A stretch of DNA of 64,000 bases, taken from assembly GCA_028015205.1 (NCBI GenBank), contig JAPWFG010000020.1, positions 682,001 to 746,000 on the forward strand, in the 5' to 3' direction. Origin of the DNA: Mytilisepta virgata (taxonomy: Eukaryota > Mollusca > Bivalvia > Mytilida > Mytilidae). This document shows, in pieces, positions 1 through 13,214 of this stretch. The translations under genes and the position numbers were made by a program. How positions within the stretch are numbered: the stretch's first letter is position 1; the number at the start of each line of letters is the position of its first letter. Under the pieces are notes generated by a model, which searched no databases, was not told the DNA's origin, and saw nothing but the letters and a program-made list of their open reading frames with translations.

Positions 1-3000
1 TATATTGTAATATATTATTATATATATTAACTTTTGAGATGGATTTGTTGACGTATAATGTTTAGTCAAATTGTTATTATTTAACTCAAAGTTGTTAACA
101 ATTTGTATGTATATGTTTATTTAGATTATATGTGTGTATAGAAACATAGACACCCTTCAAACATTAATATATATTCACATTTTTGTGAAAAAAGGTAGTT
201 TTCAAACATTTGTTATAATTTTTATATAAAGGATATGATACAATGCCATGATATTTTTCACCTGTCTTCTCTGTTTTTGTTATCAAATTGAAAACATTTA
301 CTAGTCAGTTACCTACCCTTAGCTAAATGTATATCCAAGGTAGATAATTCTTGATTAATTACCTACTACTCTTTTGCAAATTTCTAACAAAGCAGCAATA
401 ACAAATTTTCTTACCAGATCTATATTAAAGTGAAAGTTACAATGATCTCAAGAATTTAGTTTGATATCAAGAAAAATGTTATTTACTTATCAGATATTCA
501 CTATAATAAAAGAAGTCAGTCCTGTGGAAAAATTTATGCCAAATGTTTGGGAAAAACCTTAGAATTATTTTTCACTGACTAGGAATAGATGCACCATCAA
601 GTAAATGTTCTCTGAAATGCATGATTAATTTGTATAAAAGAATTCAGAAGATATCATTGGTTTAGCTGTAATTATTTTTACATCTACACTAAATTTAGTG
701 AAAAATAATTCTCCCACTTATTTATTTCTACCATAATATAACATTAACATGTATTTAATGAAGCAAGTTTACCTGGGAAGGATTAGCTTTCTGGTTTTGT
801 ACTAGTGTGGAGTTTCACAGCATACTAGCTGTGTAACATAATATTCACTGGAAGGTTAGATGTGTGTTTTTATTACCTGAATAACGGGTATGATAAGTTA
901 AGTTTTTTTTTTTTTTTAGTGCGAGTATGCTAGTATAAATTTCTGATCTTTTTATCTCTTCACTTTTATTTCTTTCTTTTGCTAGAGTTTTTCCCGCCCA
1001 GTGCTTGTTTAACATGAAATATGAAATCATTATTCAGCCCATTGTGTGAAGAAAGTCTTTCAAATAAAATCCTGTTACCGTTAAAGTATCATTACACAAA
1101 TTTTAGCATGTGTTTTCACGGATTTTTTATTATGCATCTTGTACTCAATTCAGACTTCTGCATTGTCACCCCATTATATGAATATTCATCATCTTGGCAT
1201 CAATCATGGTTTTCTTCGTTATTTCAATGATGTGCCAGCTACGGAGTCTTTCAAATTACCCTACTTTCAGAAAAACAACTTTCATTTATTATTATTTATT
1301 AGTGTGTGGTGATGATTATTAATTAATCAATGTGAAGAGATTTTATAACCTAGTTAAGTTTTTTATATATATACATATATATATATATAGAAAGGGCGTG
1401 TTTTTTGGAGACCAGTTGTTATATCAATGCATTGTCCATAGTACTCTCATGAATTTTCATATCTTCACCAATTGATAAGTGGGTGCTGACAATTGACAGC
1501 TGTGATATTTATAAACTTTGCACAAAAAATGAGAATCATTTTTCCCATCTTGTTCACGACAGATGAGCTATCGTTTAGATACTCAAAACACTTCCCATTC
1601 ACATGTACATTTTTATACAATTTTGACAGCAGATAAAGGTCAAGGAAAGATGTATGCAGTTGAGTTTTCTTAACTCAGTTTCTTTTTCTCTGTCTGTATT
1701 TGATTTTACCAGTAATGAAATTGGAATGATAAAAAGATGAATGATGTTAATGTTCATTATTATTTAAAGAGACAGTTTAAATAGGTCTTATCAAGTAAGA
1801 GGTTTATTTTAAAGGTACAAGGAGTGAAAGGCAACTGCATATTATTTTTTCATCTCATATTCATGCATTTTCATTTAAAAAACATGACATGTTCAGACTA
1901 CCAGAAAAAGTCATTCTACACTCATATATAGTAGTAATACAACATATTGTTAGACCAACCATCATTTAATGGCAGGGATCCCAACTCATTTATAGTAGGT
2001 TAGAAAATTTTGATCTCAATCCATTTATCTGTATCAAATTTCTTACATTGGAAAATGAATCCTCAAGACTAGCCAATATCATTATTTATTTAAATTCAGT
2101 CTTCATAACGGTACATATTTTCAGATCTCAGACTTTTGATAGTCTTTCCTTTAATGCAGATCAATTATTTAAACAAACCAATCAAATTGGTGAAAGTATT
2201 CAGTGCAGAACATTCAGCATTTCCAAAATGACCAATCATTTCATAGAGATTTTTTTTAGATCTGTGATACCACATGGTCATCTTCATTTCTTTCTTTTCA
2301 CTTATATTGATTTGTTTAGTGTAGAATGAACTCCCTAAAAATAACTTTATTTTTTGTTACTCTCTGGAAGATCATAATAGATTGTTTTAGAACTGTATAT
2401 TGAGATATTACAAGTTGATAGTTTAAGCATGTCATACTTTTTAAAGAAATGTATTTATATGTGGAGTTTTTACAATCAAGCAGTTTTATTTTTGTATGTT
2501 TTAACTGATGTTCTAGCAATGTTTTATCCAAACATTTTTTAGATACAGATGTATTAAGTTGTGTACACCAGATACATTTTGTACTGGATGTTACATAACA
2601 TAAAAAGATCTGAAAAAAACATTGATGTAACTTAATGGAATCATTTTGATATTTTTAACTGTTTTTTATTCAGAACATTTCTGTTAGGCATCTTGTACAA
2701 ATAAACTTGTCGCATTTTCAAAAATGCCCTGGACATTGCATTAAAACTATGGTTAAATGTATCAAAATGTTATATTTCAGTATTATTAGTCAATTATATG
2801 AGAAGAAATAGGCATTTTCTTTTCTTTTACACATAAGATTTATGTGGATTATTAACACTGAAACCTCCAAGAGACTTTGTAAAGGGAATCAACTCTTAAA
2901 TTTGATGTGCATATGCTATTTCAGCAGATTTCAATTGCTTCAGTTGACATAAGAGCCTAGCTGGCATAACAATTTTAGCTTTGTGGCTTAACAGTCTTTT

Positions 3001-6000
3001 AGAGTTGATACTATATAATTTATTGGTTTACAGATATGTTGTTTCAGTGTTTTTAACTTCACAGAAATCAGAAAATGAAGTGAAATCTAGTCGACTACCT
3101 CCAGAATAATGGGTAATGTTGTTGATTGATGAAGAAGATATGCAAATTAGTGATTGATGTGTTATTTATTTACAACAAATTTGTCTATGGTACAATTGTA
3201 TGATACAAAAAACTGGACCCAAACTACATCTTCTTTTAACAAGTGGTTTAATTTACCAGACAACAGCCAAATCATGAAATACCTCCATGAATGCAAATAA
3301 ACCAATATATAAAATTTACATCAGCACATGTCATTTTCTGTACAGAATTAAATTATCATTGTTATTTATAATTTTTTTTTTTTTTTTTTTAGCAGAGTGC
3401 TTTTTGAGTTGATGAAAAGGTGATAACTTTATTTATTGAGTGAGGAGATTGGAATAGTAATTCAAATGTCTGTGATATCATTCAGTCATTTTGTATATAT
3501 ATCGTAGTTCACAGTAGATTATAGGTTTCTTTTTATATCATGTTTTAATACATTTTAAATGAAGAGTACAAACCCCATCTTTTTGCCATTTTCCTGTTCA
3601 AGAAAAATTTACCAGTTGTTGTTATTGAATACCATGCATAACCCACATAATAAAGTTGCTATGGATTAAGAAACATAGCTTTTTCTGCTGTAGGTGACTT
3701 TAAGTATTTTTTTATTAGAAATCATGTTTTCCCTTATTTGGTAAATAAGAAATGTGGACTGAAGGTATTTCATGATATGGCTTTCTAAACCTAATGTTTT
3801 ACGTCTTTAGTTGGTTTAGGGATTTATAAGAGATGAACACTGAAAGTCCTTGTTAAATCGACTTGTTAAAAACCAAGAGCACATATTTTATTTATACTGT
3901 TAAAAAATTTTTGCTAATGTTTTGTAACAAAAAGCTTTGAATGAAGGTATGAATATTACTATAAATCTGTAACTTTGGTTTTCATTATTTGTTATACATG
4001 TGATTAATTTTATGGAACTAAAAATTTGCAACAACAGGTAAAACATACATAACCAGTTTTATTTATGACATTGGTAATTTCTAATTTTTTCACAGTATGA
4101 ATTTACTTGTGATATGCTATACAGTAAAAGAATATTTTGGCAAATTCAAATATATAACATACTCATTAATGTTCCACAGAAAACCACTTATATGGTATAT
4201 ATACCATATATTTTTCTAATGTAGACTTCATTTGAAAAATGTGTGGTGTTGGACTTTCCCTTTAAACCAGTAAAAGTAACAAATGTGTACTCTTGGTCAT
4301 TAAATATATCCAATAATTACAGTTGGTATTTGCTTTTATATCTCCATAGTTTGATCATGTTTCATCAGAGTAGTGAGTAATAAATGGTGCAAAGAGAGAA
4401 TCTGTAAATAAGTCATGGGACTTTATCATGTGATTAAATTAATTGGGTATGAACAGATTTTTAGTTCAGCTAGAAACATTCCTGTATAAAGATTATTTAA
4501 GCAGGGCAAAGAGTTTTTGAGGAAGAAACGTGTTTGATATGGGATATTGTGTGTAGTTATTCACAAATTTCTGTGATTTTGTGAAGTCAAGTCTTTCAAA
4601 AACGATATTTAAAGTTTGAAAGTAATTTAATTTATTGTCATGTGCAATTTGTAAAAACAAATAAGAGTATTTATTTAAGTTCAGAAAATAAATCATCAAC
4701 TTGCCCTCAGAGGGTTCTGTCATCATATTCCTCAAATAAGTGCTGTGATAGTCATTATCTTCATTCATAATTATTTAAATATGTCTTCAAGTATTGAGAC
4801 AGATCATAATATTGGTTGCAGCAAACATAAATTTGTCTGTTTTGCAAGATTACAAAGAAGATTATACAGTCCAACAATAAACAGTATATTGCAACAATAA
4901 ATTTAACTATATGTATTATTTTCAATCCAATATATATTTGGAAAAGCTTGCTGAACATACTTTCAGGTTGCTTGTGAAATTCTATTTTATTTTATCAATT
5001 TTATTTGGTTTTTTTTAGGACTTTTTATCCCACATATTTATTTACAAAAAAATGAAGAAATCGGTTACAATTAATTGGAAACCGATTGTGCACCAAATAT
5101 TTAAAGATCACACAGGCTAGATAAAATAAGAATTAAGTAATTTTGTATAAAGATGGATGATAGAAACTTAGGTAATTATGCAGTACATTTTCTTGAAATA
5201 GTCTTCTTTATCTTAGAAATTATTTTTTCCTATTTGGAGATACAATATATTATACCTTTTAAAGGTTCTGAAATATGGTTATAATTCTCCAAACATGTTA
5301 ACTTTTACGTGTGCAAAAAAAAACAAAAGATGTGACCATAAATATGATTGGTGGAAAGGCAGTCAAGATACCTTTTATCTAATTTTATTGCAGTTTTAAA
5401 GACCAGGAGAATCAGTTGTGTTTGGGCTGAAATATAACAAAATAGATCTTCTGCAGGTTGTTGATGATCTCTTGTATTAGATGTGATCAACAAACATGTT
5501 ATTAATTTATTATACCATACTTAAATATTGTTATTTCTTGTTTTCTTTGAGAGTTTTATTTCACTTTTAATTTATTGAAAATGAATTTGATTTATTGTTG
5601 ACTTTGTTGAACAAATTTTAGATTACTGATCTTCTGTTAATGTACAGTTTGTATAAATTAATATTTAATCTGTAATCACTTCTGTCTTAATTCTGTGTTT
5701 CAGAATCAAGATTTGAAGAAGTAACCCAATTTAAATTCTCATATGTATTTGTTAATTTTTCAATGGATTAAACAAACCTGAAAATATAAACAGACAGTTT
5801 TAGACAGCCTATTATAAAGAAAGCATTATGCAAATTAGATGTGATGTGTAAGATTGTATTTAGTTGACTGTATACCTCTTATTGTTACTTTTTTGTTTCA
5901 TTTAATTTTATTGACAAGTGAGACAGTTTGTTGTTTGAATGTATGAAGAATGATTCAATAGAGGAAAATGTTAGTAAAGATATATGTAGATATGAATGCA

Positions 6001-6137
6001 AATACCACTTACAATTGAATTAAACAGATTTACACAAGAAAAAGTATCTAAATAAAAAAATTGGGCTGAAAATGCTTTGTCTTATTCTTCCTCTGTATAA
6101 TGTGATACTGTTGTTAATGATTGCAAACATAACAAAT
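1..6137. other. AT-rich non-coding stretch
   Basis: No convincing gene on either strand. Open frames here are short, lack family motifs and are not flanked by matching splice sites. It holds T runs near 904 and 3,372, an (AT)n tract at 1,364-1,389 and a 22-base perfect palindrome at 4,189-4,210. It could include a long 3' untranslated region or intron of a gene to the left, but nothing in the sequence proves that. Confidence 0.6.
1364..1389. repeat. (AT)n microsatellite
   Basis: Short AT dinucleotide tract interrupted by a single C. Confidence 0.8.
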
Positions 6138-6139
6138 AA

Positions 6140-6482
6140 AAAGTATAGGTCTTCAGTTGGATCAAGTTGGTTCGTCTGTCCAAACCAGCTGTTGTGTTCT
6201 TATGTTCAGATCATCTTGTCTGAAAAAACTCGGCCAATTGGAAAAAATTTGGGAGCAATGGTCCTTAGGTTGTCCTCTTTCAGAATTATATCCATTGACC
6301 CCTCCCTCCATCCAAGATGGCCACTAGAGCCAAACATATTTTAACAGACACCATGGGAAATTTACTAAAAGATCTTATGTCTGAAACCACTTGGCCAATT
6401 GGAACAAAACTTTTGCAGAAATGGTCTTTAGTTGGTCCTCTCAGAATTGTATCCGATAACACTGTCCACCATTCAAGATGAA
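6140..6482 (+). repeat. Fragment of AGCTCACC-family repeat
   Basis: It contains the family's internal phrases, such as CTTGTCTGAAA, CCAATTGGAA, GCAATGGTCCTTAGG and CAAGATGGCC, in two diverged sub-repeats. Neither the AGCTCACC start nor the hairpin end is present, so this is an internal fragment of the family seen complete at 29.4-31.3 kb and 49.0-51.3 kb. Confidence 0.7.
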
Positions 6483-6750
6483 TCTTAATTCATATAATTA
6501 TAAATTTTCATCCAGTCCAGTATGCACCTAAAAATGGACATGGTTTATTCAATACTCAAGTATGTGTTATTGGACACTTGGTTGGTTTACACATTAGTTC
6601 AAGAAACCTATCCCTTTTACGTGAAAAAGTAAAAATAGTTGGCAATATTTAAACTATTGTGATCAGATACTTCAGTAAAGATTTGCATTTATTTCGATGG
6701 ATCAAACAATATTAAATTGAAAACTTATCCTTGTCTGTCTTGAAAACAAT

Positions 6751-7340
6751 TTTTAGCTCGCCAAGGCCAGGTGAGCTATTGCCATCATTTTGCGTCCGTC
6801 GTCGGTGTAAACTTCCCTTACAGATCTTCTCCTCTGCAACCAATTGAAACTAAACTTGGTAGCAATGGTCCTTAGGTGGTCCTCTTTCAGAATTGTTTCC
6901 GACCCTATGTGAAAATTGACTTAAAAATCATCTTTTTCTCCGAAATCAGTAAGCCAATTTGAACCAAACTTAGCAGCAATGGTCCTTTATACGATTTTTA
7001 TCCATTGACCTGGACGCCATCCGACATGGCCACCACAGGCGAACTTAATTTAACATATGTCCCTGTGGTAATTCACTTGAAGATCGTCTTGTCTGAAACC
7101 ACTTAGCCATTTGGCGGAAATGGTCCTTTATCAGAACTGTTTTTGTTGAACTGGACCACCATTCAAGAAAGTTTAGCCCAAATAGAACTTTGGAAAATTC
7201 ATTTAAAAGATTTTCTTGTTTGAAACCAGTGTGCCAATTAGAACTTTCAAGATGACATAGTCAAACAAATTATTCTGCTTTCAGATTGCAAATGATTTCC
7301 AGGTAAGCAATACAGGTTCCTGGGAGCCTATAGTTCTAGT
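6751..7340 (+). mobile_element. AGCTCACC-family interspersed element
   Basis: It begins TTTTAGCTCGCC and continues with the family phrase GCGTCCGTCGTCGG. It ends with an AGGTAAGCAATACAGG version of the conserved 3' terminus, followed by a degenerate palindrome (TCCTGGGAGCC) and CTAGTT. Inside are diverged repeats of the CCAATTGGAAC / GCAATGGTCCTTAGG module. It has no protein-coding capacity. The terminal layout resembles Helentron-associated non-autonomous elements (inference). Confidence 0.7.
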
Positions 7341-9705
7341 TTTTATCGAGCCTGCGACTTTAGTCGCAGAAAGCTCGACATAGAGATAGTGATCCGGCGG
7401 CGGCGGCGGCGTTAACTAACTTCTTAAAAGCTTTATATTTTAGAAGGTGGAAGACCTGGATGCTTTATACTTTGTGTATAGATGCCTTATGTTACGAAGT
7501 TTCCGTCTGTCATATGTACATTGTCCTTGACCTCATTTTCATGGTTCATGACTACTTGAAAAAAAAGTTGATTTTTTGTAATGTTAATTTCTCTCTTATT
7601 ATTAGTAATAGGATAACTATATTTGGTATGTGCGTACCTTGCAAGGTCCTTATCCCCATCAGACAGTTTTCAATTGACCTCGACCCCATTTCACGGATCA
7701 GTGAACAAGGTTAAGTTTTGGTGGTCAAGTCCATATGTCAGATACTATAAGCAATAGGTCTAGTATATTTGGTGTATGGAAGGATTCTAAGGTGTACATG
7801 TCCAACTGCCAGATGTCATCTGACCTTGACCTCATTTTCATGGTTCAGTGGTTATAGTTAAGTTTTTGTGTTTTGGCCTGTTTTTCAAATACTGTATGCT
7901 ATAGGTCTACTATATTTGGTGTATGGAAGGATTGTAAGGTGTGCATGTCCAACTGACATGAGTCATCTGACCTTGACCTCATTTTCACGATTCAGTGGTT
8001 ATAGTTAAGTTGCTCTATTTTTCGAATACTGATAGCATTTACTTTCATTAGAAATACACGAAGGGCGAGACATTTTTGTGTGTCCACTCGGTTGTCTTGC
8101 TAGCGACGAAGGCGAGATATAGGTATTACTTTCCGGCGGCTGCATGAAAATTTTAAAAACCTGAATAGCTTTGCACACATAATACCTACAATTAAGATCT
8201 TTGGTCCACAGATACCTTATGGTATAAACTTTGCCGCAGTATACTTGTCTTGTTACCCTGGTTTTCATGGTTCACTGACATCATAAACAAATGTTAAATC
8301 TGCGTCCAAGTCTCGTGCGTAAATCCATATCTCAGCAACTGTAACAAAAAGGCCAACCATATTTGGTCTATAGATAGTTCTAAAGGGTTACCTGCCACCT
8401 GGCTTGGGACCTTGACCTCAATTTGCTTGAGTGACTTTGTCACATTTTCGTGGTTAAGTCCATTTCTCAGCATTTATTATACATTGACCCACCATATTTG
8501 GTCAATAGATAGTTCTTGGTGTGTACATGTCAGTCTGACAATCGCCTTTTTACCTTGACCTTAATTTAATGGTTGAGTGACCTGTGTCACATTTTCGCGA
8601 TTAAGTCCATTTCTTAGCAACTAATACCGATGCCCACAATATCTGGTCAATAGATAGTTCTTAGTGGGTACATGCCAGTCGGAGACGTGTCTCTGGGCCT
8701 TGACCTCAATTTCATGCTTGAGTGACTCAAATTTTTGTGGTTTAGTCTATTTCTTAGCAACTGTAATACCCAAGCCCACCATATCTTGTCAATAGATAGT
8801 TCTAGGTGGGCACAAACGCCAGTCTGACACCTGTCACCTGACCTTGACCTCAATTTCATGCTTGAGTGACCCAAATTTTTGTGGTTAAGTCCATTTCTTA
8901 GCAACTGTAATACCTAGACCCACCATATTTTGTCAGTAGACAGTTCTTAGTGGCAGTCCGACAAATAGCCTTTTGACCTTAACTTCAATTTCATGGTTGA
9001 GTGAAATGTTTCACATTTGCGTGATTAAGTCCATTTCTTAGCAACTGCAATACCTAAGCCCACCATATTTGGTCTTATGATAGTTCTTAATGGGTACAGG
9101 TCTCTGGACCTTGACCTCAATTTTATGCTTGAATGACTTGTGTTACAATTTCATCATTATTACAATTTTTCAGGAATTTTAATACCTAGACCCACGATAT
9201 TTGATCTATTGATAGTTTCTTGGTGTCTCTGGACCTTGACCTCTATTTCATGGTTGAGTGACTTGCATCCAAGTTTCGTGATTAAGTCTATTTTTCTGTA
9301 ATTGTAATACCTAGACACACCATATTTGGTCGATAGATAGTTCTTAGTGCGTACATGTCGGTATGATACCTGCCTTTTGACCTTGATCTCAATTTCATGG
9401 TTGAGTAACCTATGACACATTTTCGTGATTAAGTTCATTTTTTAGTAACTAATATCTAAGCCCATCCTATCTGGTCAATTGATAGTTCTTTGTGGGTATA
9501 TGCCAGTCTGACACCTGTCTCTGGACCTTGACATCAATTTCATGGTTCAGTAACTTGCATCCAAGTTTCGTGATTAAGTCTTTTTCACCAATTGTAATAC
9601 CGTATGTGGGCTTTAGATAGTTCTTAGGGGGCACATGCCAGTCTGACACCTGTCTCCAGACCTCGACCTCAAGTTTTCGCGCTTGAGTGTTTTTATTTAA
9701 CTAAA
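7341..9705 (+). mobile_element. Hairpin-headed element with ~140-bp tandem modules
   Basis: It opens with a strong stem-loop (TGCGACTTTAGTCGCA) nested between CGAGC and GCTCG, then a (CGG)n stretch near 7,393. The rest is made of diverged tandem modules of roughly 135-145 bp, recognisable by CCTTGACCTCAATTTCATGG, TTTCTTAGCAACTGTAATAC, CACCATATTTGGTCAATAG and TAGTTCTTAGTGGGTACATG. At about 8,090-8,120 there is a second, related head (GGCGAGATATAGG, then CCGGCGGC), so two related elements may be joined here. Open frames on the minus strand at 8.6-9.6 kb merely read through the modules and are not genes. Confidence 0.75.
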
Positions 9706-10523
9706 TGAAATTGAACTTTATATGAATATCAATGGTTTGGGTCTCTGTGAAGTTTGCTCGTTTTGTCCCACTTGATAATTAAACTTGCACCAATAACCGA
9801 TACCTGTTTCTGGTTGGCCAAAGTCAAAGTAAAATGATTATTGGATTTTAAATATCATTCATTTTGGAGGAGATTGAGGGTAGATATGAAATAAATGATC
9901 ACATGAAAGTATTTTCTATTTTTCCGTGGTAGGGTTAGGCAATCCAAGATGTCGGCTTATATCCTTTTAGGATTTTTTAGTATAAGGATGTGGATAGTAT
10001 ATAGCACATTGATAATATACGCAGAATATTCGGTGTTATAGTAAATATATATTAAAAGTACTCATGAAATAAGACAACAACGAATAAATAAATAAATATC
10101 CAGAAGTTGGGCCCTGTGACTTAGTGGTACAGTATTTATAAATCAGAAATTTGACAATAAAACAATGATCAGAGGCTCGTGCATTTTTTTTTTTTTTTTT
10201 TTTTTTTTGGTTTTTTGTTTTGTGAAACTGACTTGTGAAGGTGTATTAATCTATTTTGACAGAAAAATCCTCATATGAGGTCGTGAATGTTGTCATTGTG
10301 ATAAGGTTAGTCGGATTTACGTAAGGATAGGTAGCACAGGACCCGGGAGCTTCTGGTTTTAAAATCCGTCTTTATAAAAACATCATAACGTCTGGTTTTC
10401 ATTCCCTCTTATGTTTTCCATATACAATGTAGATTAAAGCAAAACATGTTTGTGTGCCAAACTTTACATTAGTTCAGATGGCAATATTCTCAAAAAGAAA
10501 ACATGCTTTGTAGAAGATAAAAT
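9706..10523. other. Non-coding stretch, nothing recognised
   Basis: Intergenic sequence between the 140-bp-module element and the 3' end of the PAQR gene. Only a 25-base T run at 10,184-10,208 stands out. Confidence 0.5.
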
Positions 10524-10529
10524 TTTATT
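10524..10529 (-). promoter_or_regulatory. Candidate polyadenylation signal of the PAQR gene
   Basis: TTTATT on the plus strand reads AATAAA on the minus strand, about 300 bases beyond the PAQR stop codon. Position and strand fit, but the hexamer is common in such AT-rich DNA. Confidence 0.35.
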
Positions 10530-10831
10530 TCATATAAATAAGTATACCCTTCATTAAGCATAGTAAAGGCTAATTAATATCAAATAAAATACTTTTAAAG
10601 AACAAAGTGAAATTAAGAAAATCTTCATCCGTCAGAATTCACTTCACCGGAAAATTAAAGATCTTGTACATGGTGTTATATATATGCTCGTCGGTGTCGC
10701 TAGCTGAATAATTTCTGTACATGAAACTTTTTATAACAAGTGCCAATACACCTACTGTTTACATAAAAAAGCGTCTACATTTACAAAATAAAAGCACCGA
10801 AGTCACAAATAATTTGCAAACCGAGTATAAA

Positions 10832-11852
10832 TTAACTTATTTTCGTAAGTGTAACAAACCTTCGGATATAATACATCGAAATAAGTTGTGCTACTATTAA
10901 TACTAGAGTTGAAAATACCAAATGGGATAGATCAGGGTTACCATGAGATGCATGTCCAATCTCAATTTCATGGTAAATCCCATGAAACTGCACGCACTGA
11001 CATACCGTTGATAACACATGGAATATTTGGTGGCCTTGGCCTAAAATGTCAAACTTCCCCGGTGAAAGTACTTCTGGAAGATGACTTGAAAAGAAAAACG
11101 CTTGGAGTGCAAATAGTATATAACAAAGAGTTAAGTGATTTAATGATGACAAACTACAAGTGTCGTCATAGTAACACTTCATATATCTCGGAGCCATTGG
11201 TACTGATAGAAGTAAGGCTTGTCCAATCATTACGGCTACCATTTTTTATGAACTTCCTATTTCTGTTGTTGATATCATGGCCATAATTAACCTTCGCAAA
11301 ACACAAAGCAACATAGTTAAACCATGAATAAAACCACAGAACGGGAAAATAAAATTGTTCAATGGCGTAAAATGTCTCCCTGTCAGAACATATGTAAAAC
11401 GCCATGACACCAGAACCATACGCATAAAGACAAGCTCCAATATAATCAATCATAAAAGCGTTGTAATGCCAAGACTCGGATTTGGAATGGAACAAATGTA
11501 CACACGAACTGATGAAACAAGCAAGTAAGACACAGGTCCCAAACACTAGCATTGCCCAAGAATGTTTATTTGTCCAAAAGTCGAGCTTTTCCAAATATTC
11601 AGCCATTGTAAACCAAATGACGAAGAATCCAATCACATGTGTCCATACATTCACGGTCTCATTATGAATCTGGAAGAGACTAATCAAATAGTAATACAAT
11701 GGCTGATAAGGTTTTCTATAACCACGGATCACTCCAGGCTCTCTGAAGAGTGCAGGTACTTTCAAATCAGAAAACGTAGGTTGTTGATCCAAAAGAGCTT
11801 TTTCTAAAAAATACATTCTTAGTCGCTCGGAAAGTCCTCGAAAACTCTCCAT
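10832..11852 (-). CDS. PAQR-family membrane receptor (membrane progestin receptor-like), frameshifted
   Basis: Seven-transmembrane receptor of the progestin and adipoQ receptor family. The first part (about 203 residues, 11,852 down to the T run at 11,242-11,247) has the class II signatures FREPGVIRGYR and HNETVNVWTH, then SSCVH and DYIGACLYAYGSG. The second part (10,832-11,242, one frame over) supplies the rest, including HQIFHVL near the last helix. In the family, the His of SxxxH, the Asp of DYxG and the two His of HxxxH form a metal site, so that site is split by the frameshift. Combined length is about 339 residues, normal for the family (about 330-350). The ATG at 11,852 is chosen because a splice acceptor (TTTATTTACAG) lies just upstream, implying a 5' UTR intron. 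One deleted base in the homopolymer would restore a single frame, so this is either an assembly error or a recent null allele. The open frame on the opposite strand is a shadow. Confidence 0.88.
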
Positions 11853-11858
11853 GTTAAA

Positions 11859-12926
11859 CTGTAAATAAAAACAAAACAACAAAAAATCAAATGTGTATTG
11901 ATATAGTTAAATTTCTTCTGTTTTAACCTGTAGCTAAAACAGTAATGAAGTCTAAAAGAACCAGCAAAATAGCTCTTTATAACTCAAGAAAAACATTACA
12001 AAAATAAGGCAAGGAATATTAAGAATCAATGGTATTTTATTTTGACTCTAAAAGTAACTAAAATTATTATTCCAAAATCCTTGACGTCATTCATACAAAT
12101 AATATGTATACCTTCTGGGAAAACATATCGAGAGGTTTCTTTAAGATAAAGAAGATAACATTGTTACTTTTTCCGTTGGGTCATGTGATCGATTGTATCA
12201 AATTCAGAAACTTCTGAATTAACAACTAACATCAAATTTTATAAAGTATTCCGGGTCTGTATTTTGACCAAAAGTTTATATGCATATGGTATGACAAGAC
12301 CCATTATTTGCACCATAAGGTATGGTTCCTGCAGATGGGGCCATATACCCTTCCCCTCAAATCGTATACGATGATAAATATCTGCATATAAAATTAGTAC
12401 TCCTACACCATAAATATACTTCCTTGGTATGACCAAACAGTTTGGTTATATAGCACCCCCACCCCCCCAAAAAAAATAAAATCTTATTTTGTTAGATATT
12501 TTTCAAAACTACTTTTTTATCCCCAAGTAAAGTTAACCATTTCACTATCGATGTTCATTACAAAGCCTATTGAATTCACAAATAAATAACTCGCAGGGGT
12601 AGTAGCTTCCATATTAACAACACATCGTTTGTAAAGAAGACAGCATTCAATATTGTAAACAATGAAAAATTACATGTATAATATTTCATTTTATTATATA
12701 CTTGACGTGACTCATAAATTGATTTATTTTTTTTAAAGTATTTGGTTTTACGTAAATCAATCTGTTACAGGCGGAAATGTTATTTTTCAGGGATTTTATA
12801 ATTTACTGAAAACAAAGAATCAACTTAGAGCCTAGTTTTCAAAAAATACTTTTAACACATTAAAGGGGTTATTTGCTAAGATCCTTTGTGCCTAGTAAAC
12901 ATGTCCTCGACACAAGGATAGTTAAT
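11859..12926. other. Probable 5' UTR intron of PAQR gene and upstream sequence
   Basis: The acceptor at 11,859-11,860 (minus strand) implies an untranslated exon further right, which I could not locate. The stretch has C-rich and A-rich runs near 12,456-12,480 and no convincing coding sequence. The open frame around 12,239-12,436 matches no family I recognise. Confidence 0.45.
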
Positions 12927-13214
12927 GGAGCAACCATTTGATTGTTATGGGTGGGGGGTTGGGGGCTAGGATGAACATTGAAATAAAAAGGCAGGACCAG
13001 GATTTTGGCAAAATAAAAAGCCAGGATCACTTTAGGTGTGGAAATAAATGCAGGAATATGTCAATAAGGCTTTTTTTGTTTAAATGAAAATAAAAAAATT
13101 AGGCCGCGACAGCAGCCGAAAAAAAATCCAGGACCAAATGATCGGTGAAAAACAAAGTAGGCAGGATCAAACATTTCATCCTATTCCCCCCCATAAAAAT
13201 CAAATGGTTGTTCC
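12927..13214. mobile_element. Small MITE with long inverted ends
   Basis: The left end GGAGCAACCATTTGATT is mirrored at the right end as AATCAAATGGTTGTTCC. The similarity continues inward through a G-rich block (left) and C-rich block (right) and a GGATGAA / TTTCATCC pair, so the imperfect inverted repeats are about 50 bases long around a non-coding centre. Total length is about 288 bp. No clear target duplication is visible. Confidence 0.7.

Noticed and set aside
11242..11247. Programmed ribosomal frameshifting in the PAQR gene
   Set aside because: A six-A slippery run alone, without a downstream structure seen and without precedent in the family, makes sequencing error or a null allele more likely.
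10888..11286. 132-codon plus-strand open frame opposite the PAQR gene
   Set aside because: Overlaps the conserved PAQR coding sequence on the other strand and has no recognisable motif.
12239..12436. 65-codon minus-strand frame upstream of the PAQR gene
   Set aside because: No splice sites in phase, no family resemblance and no codon pattern that sets it apart from surrounding DNA.
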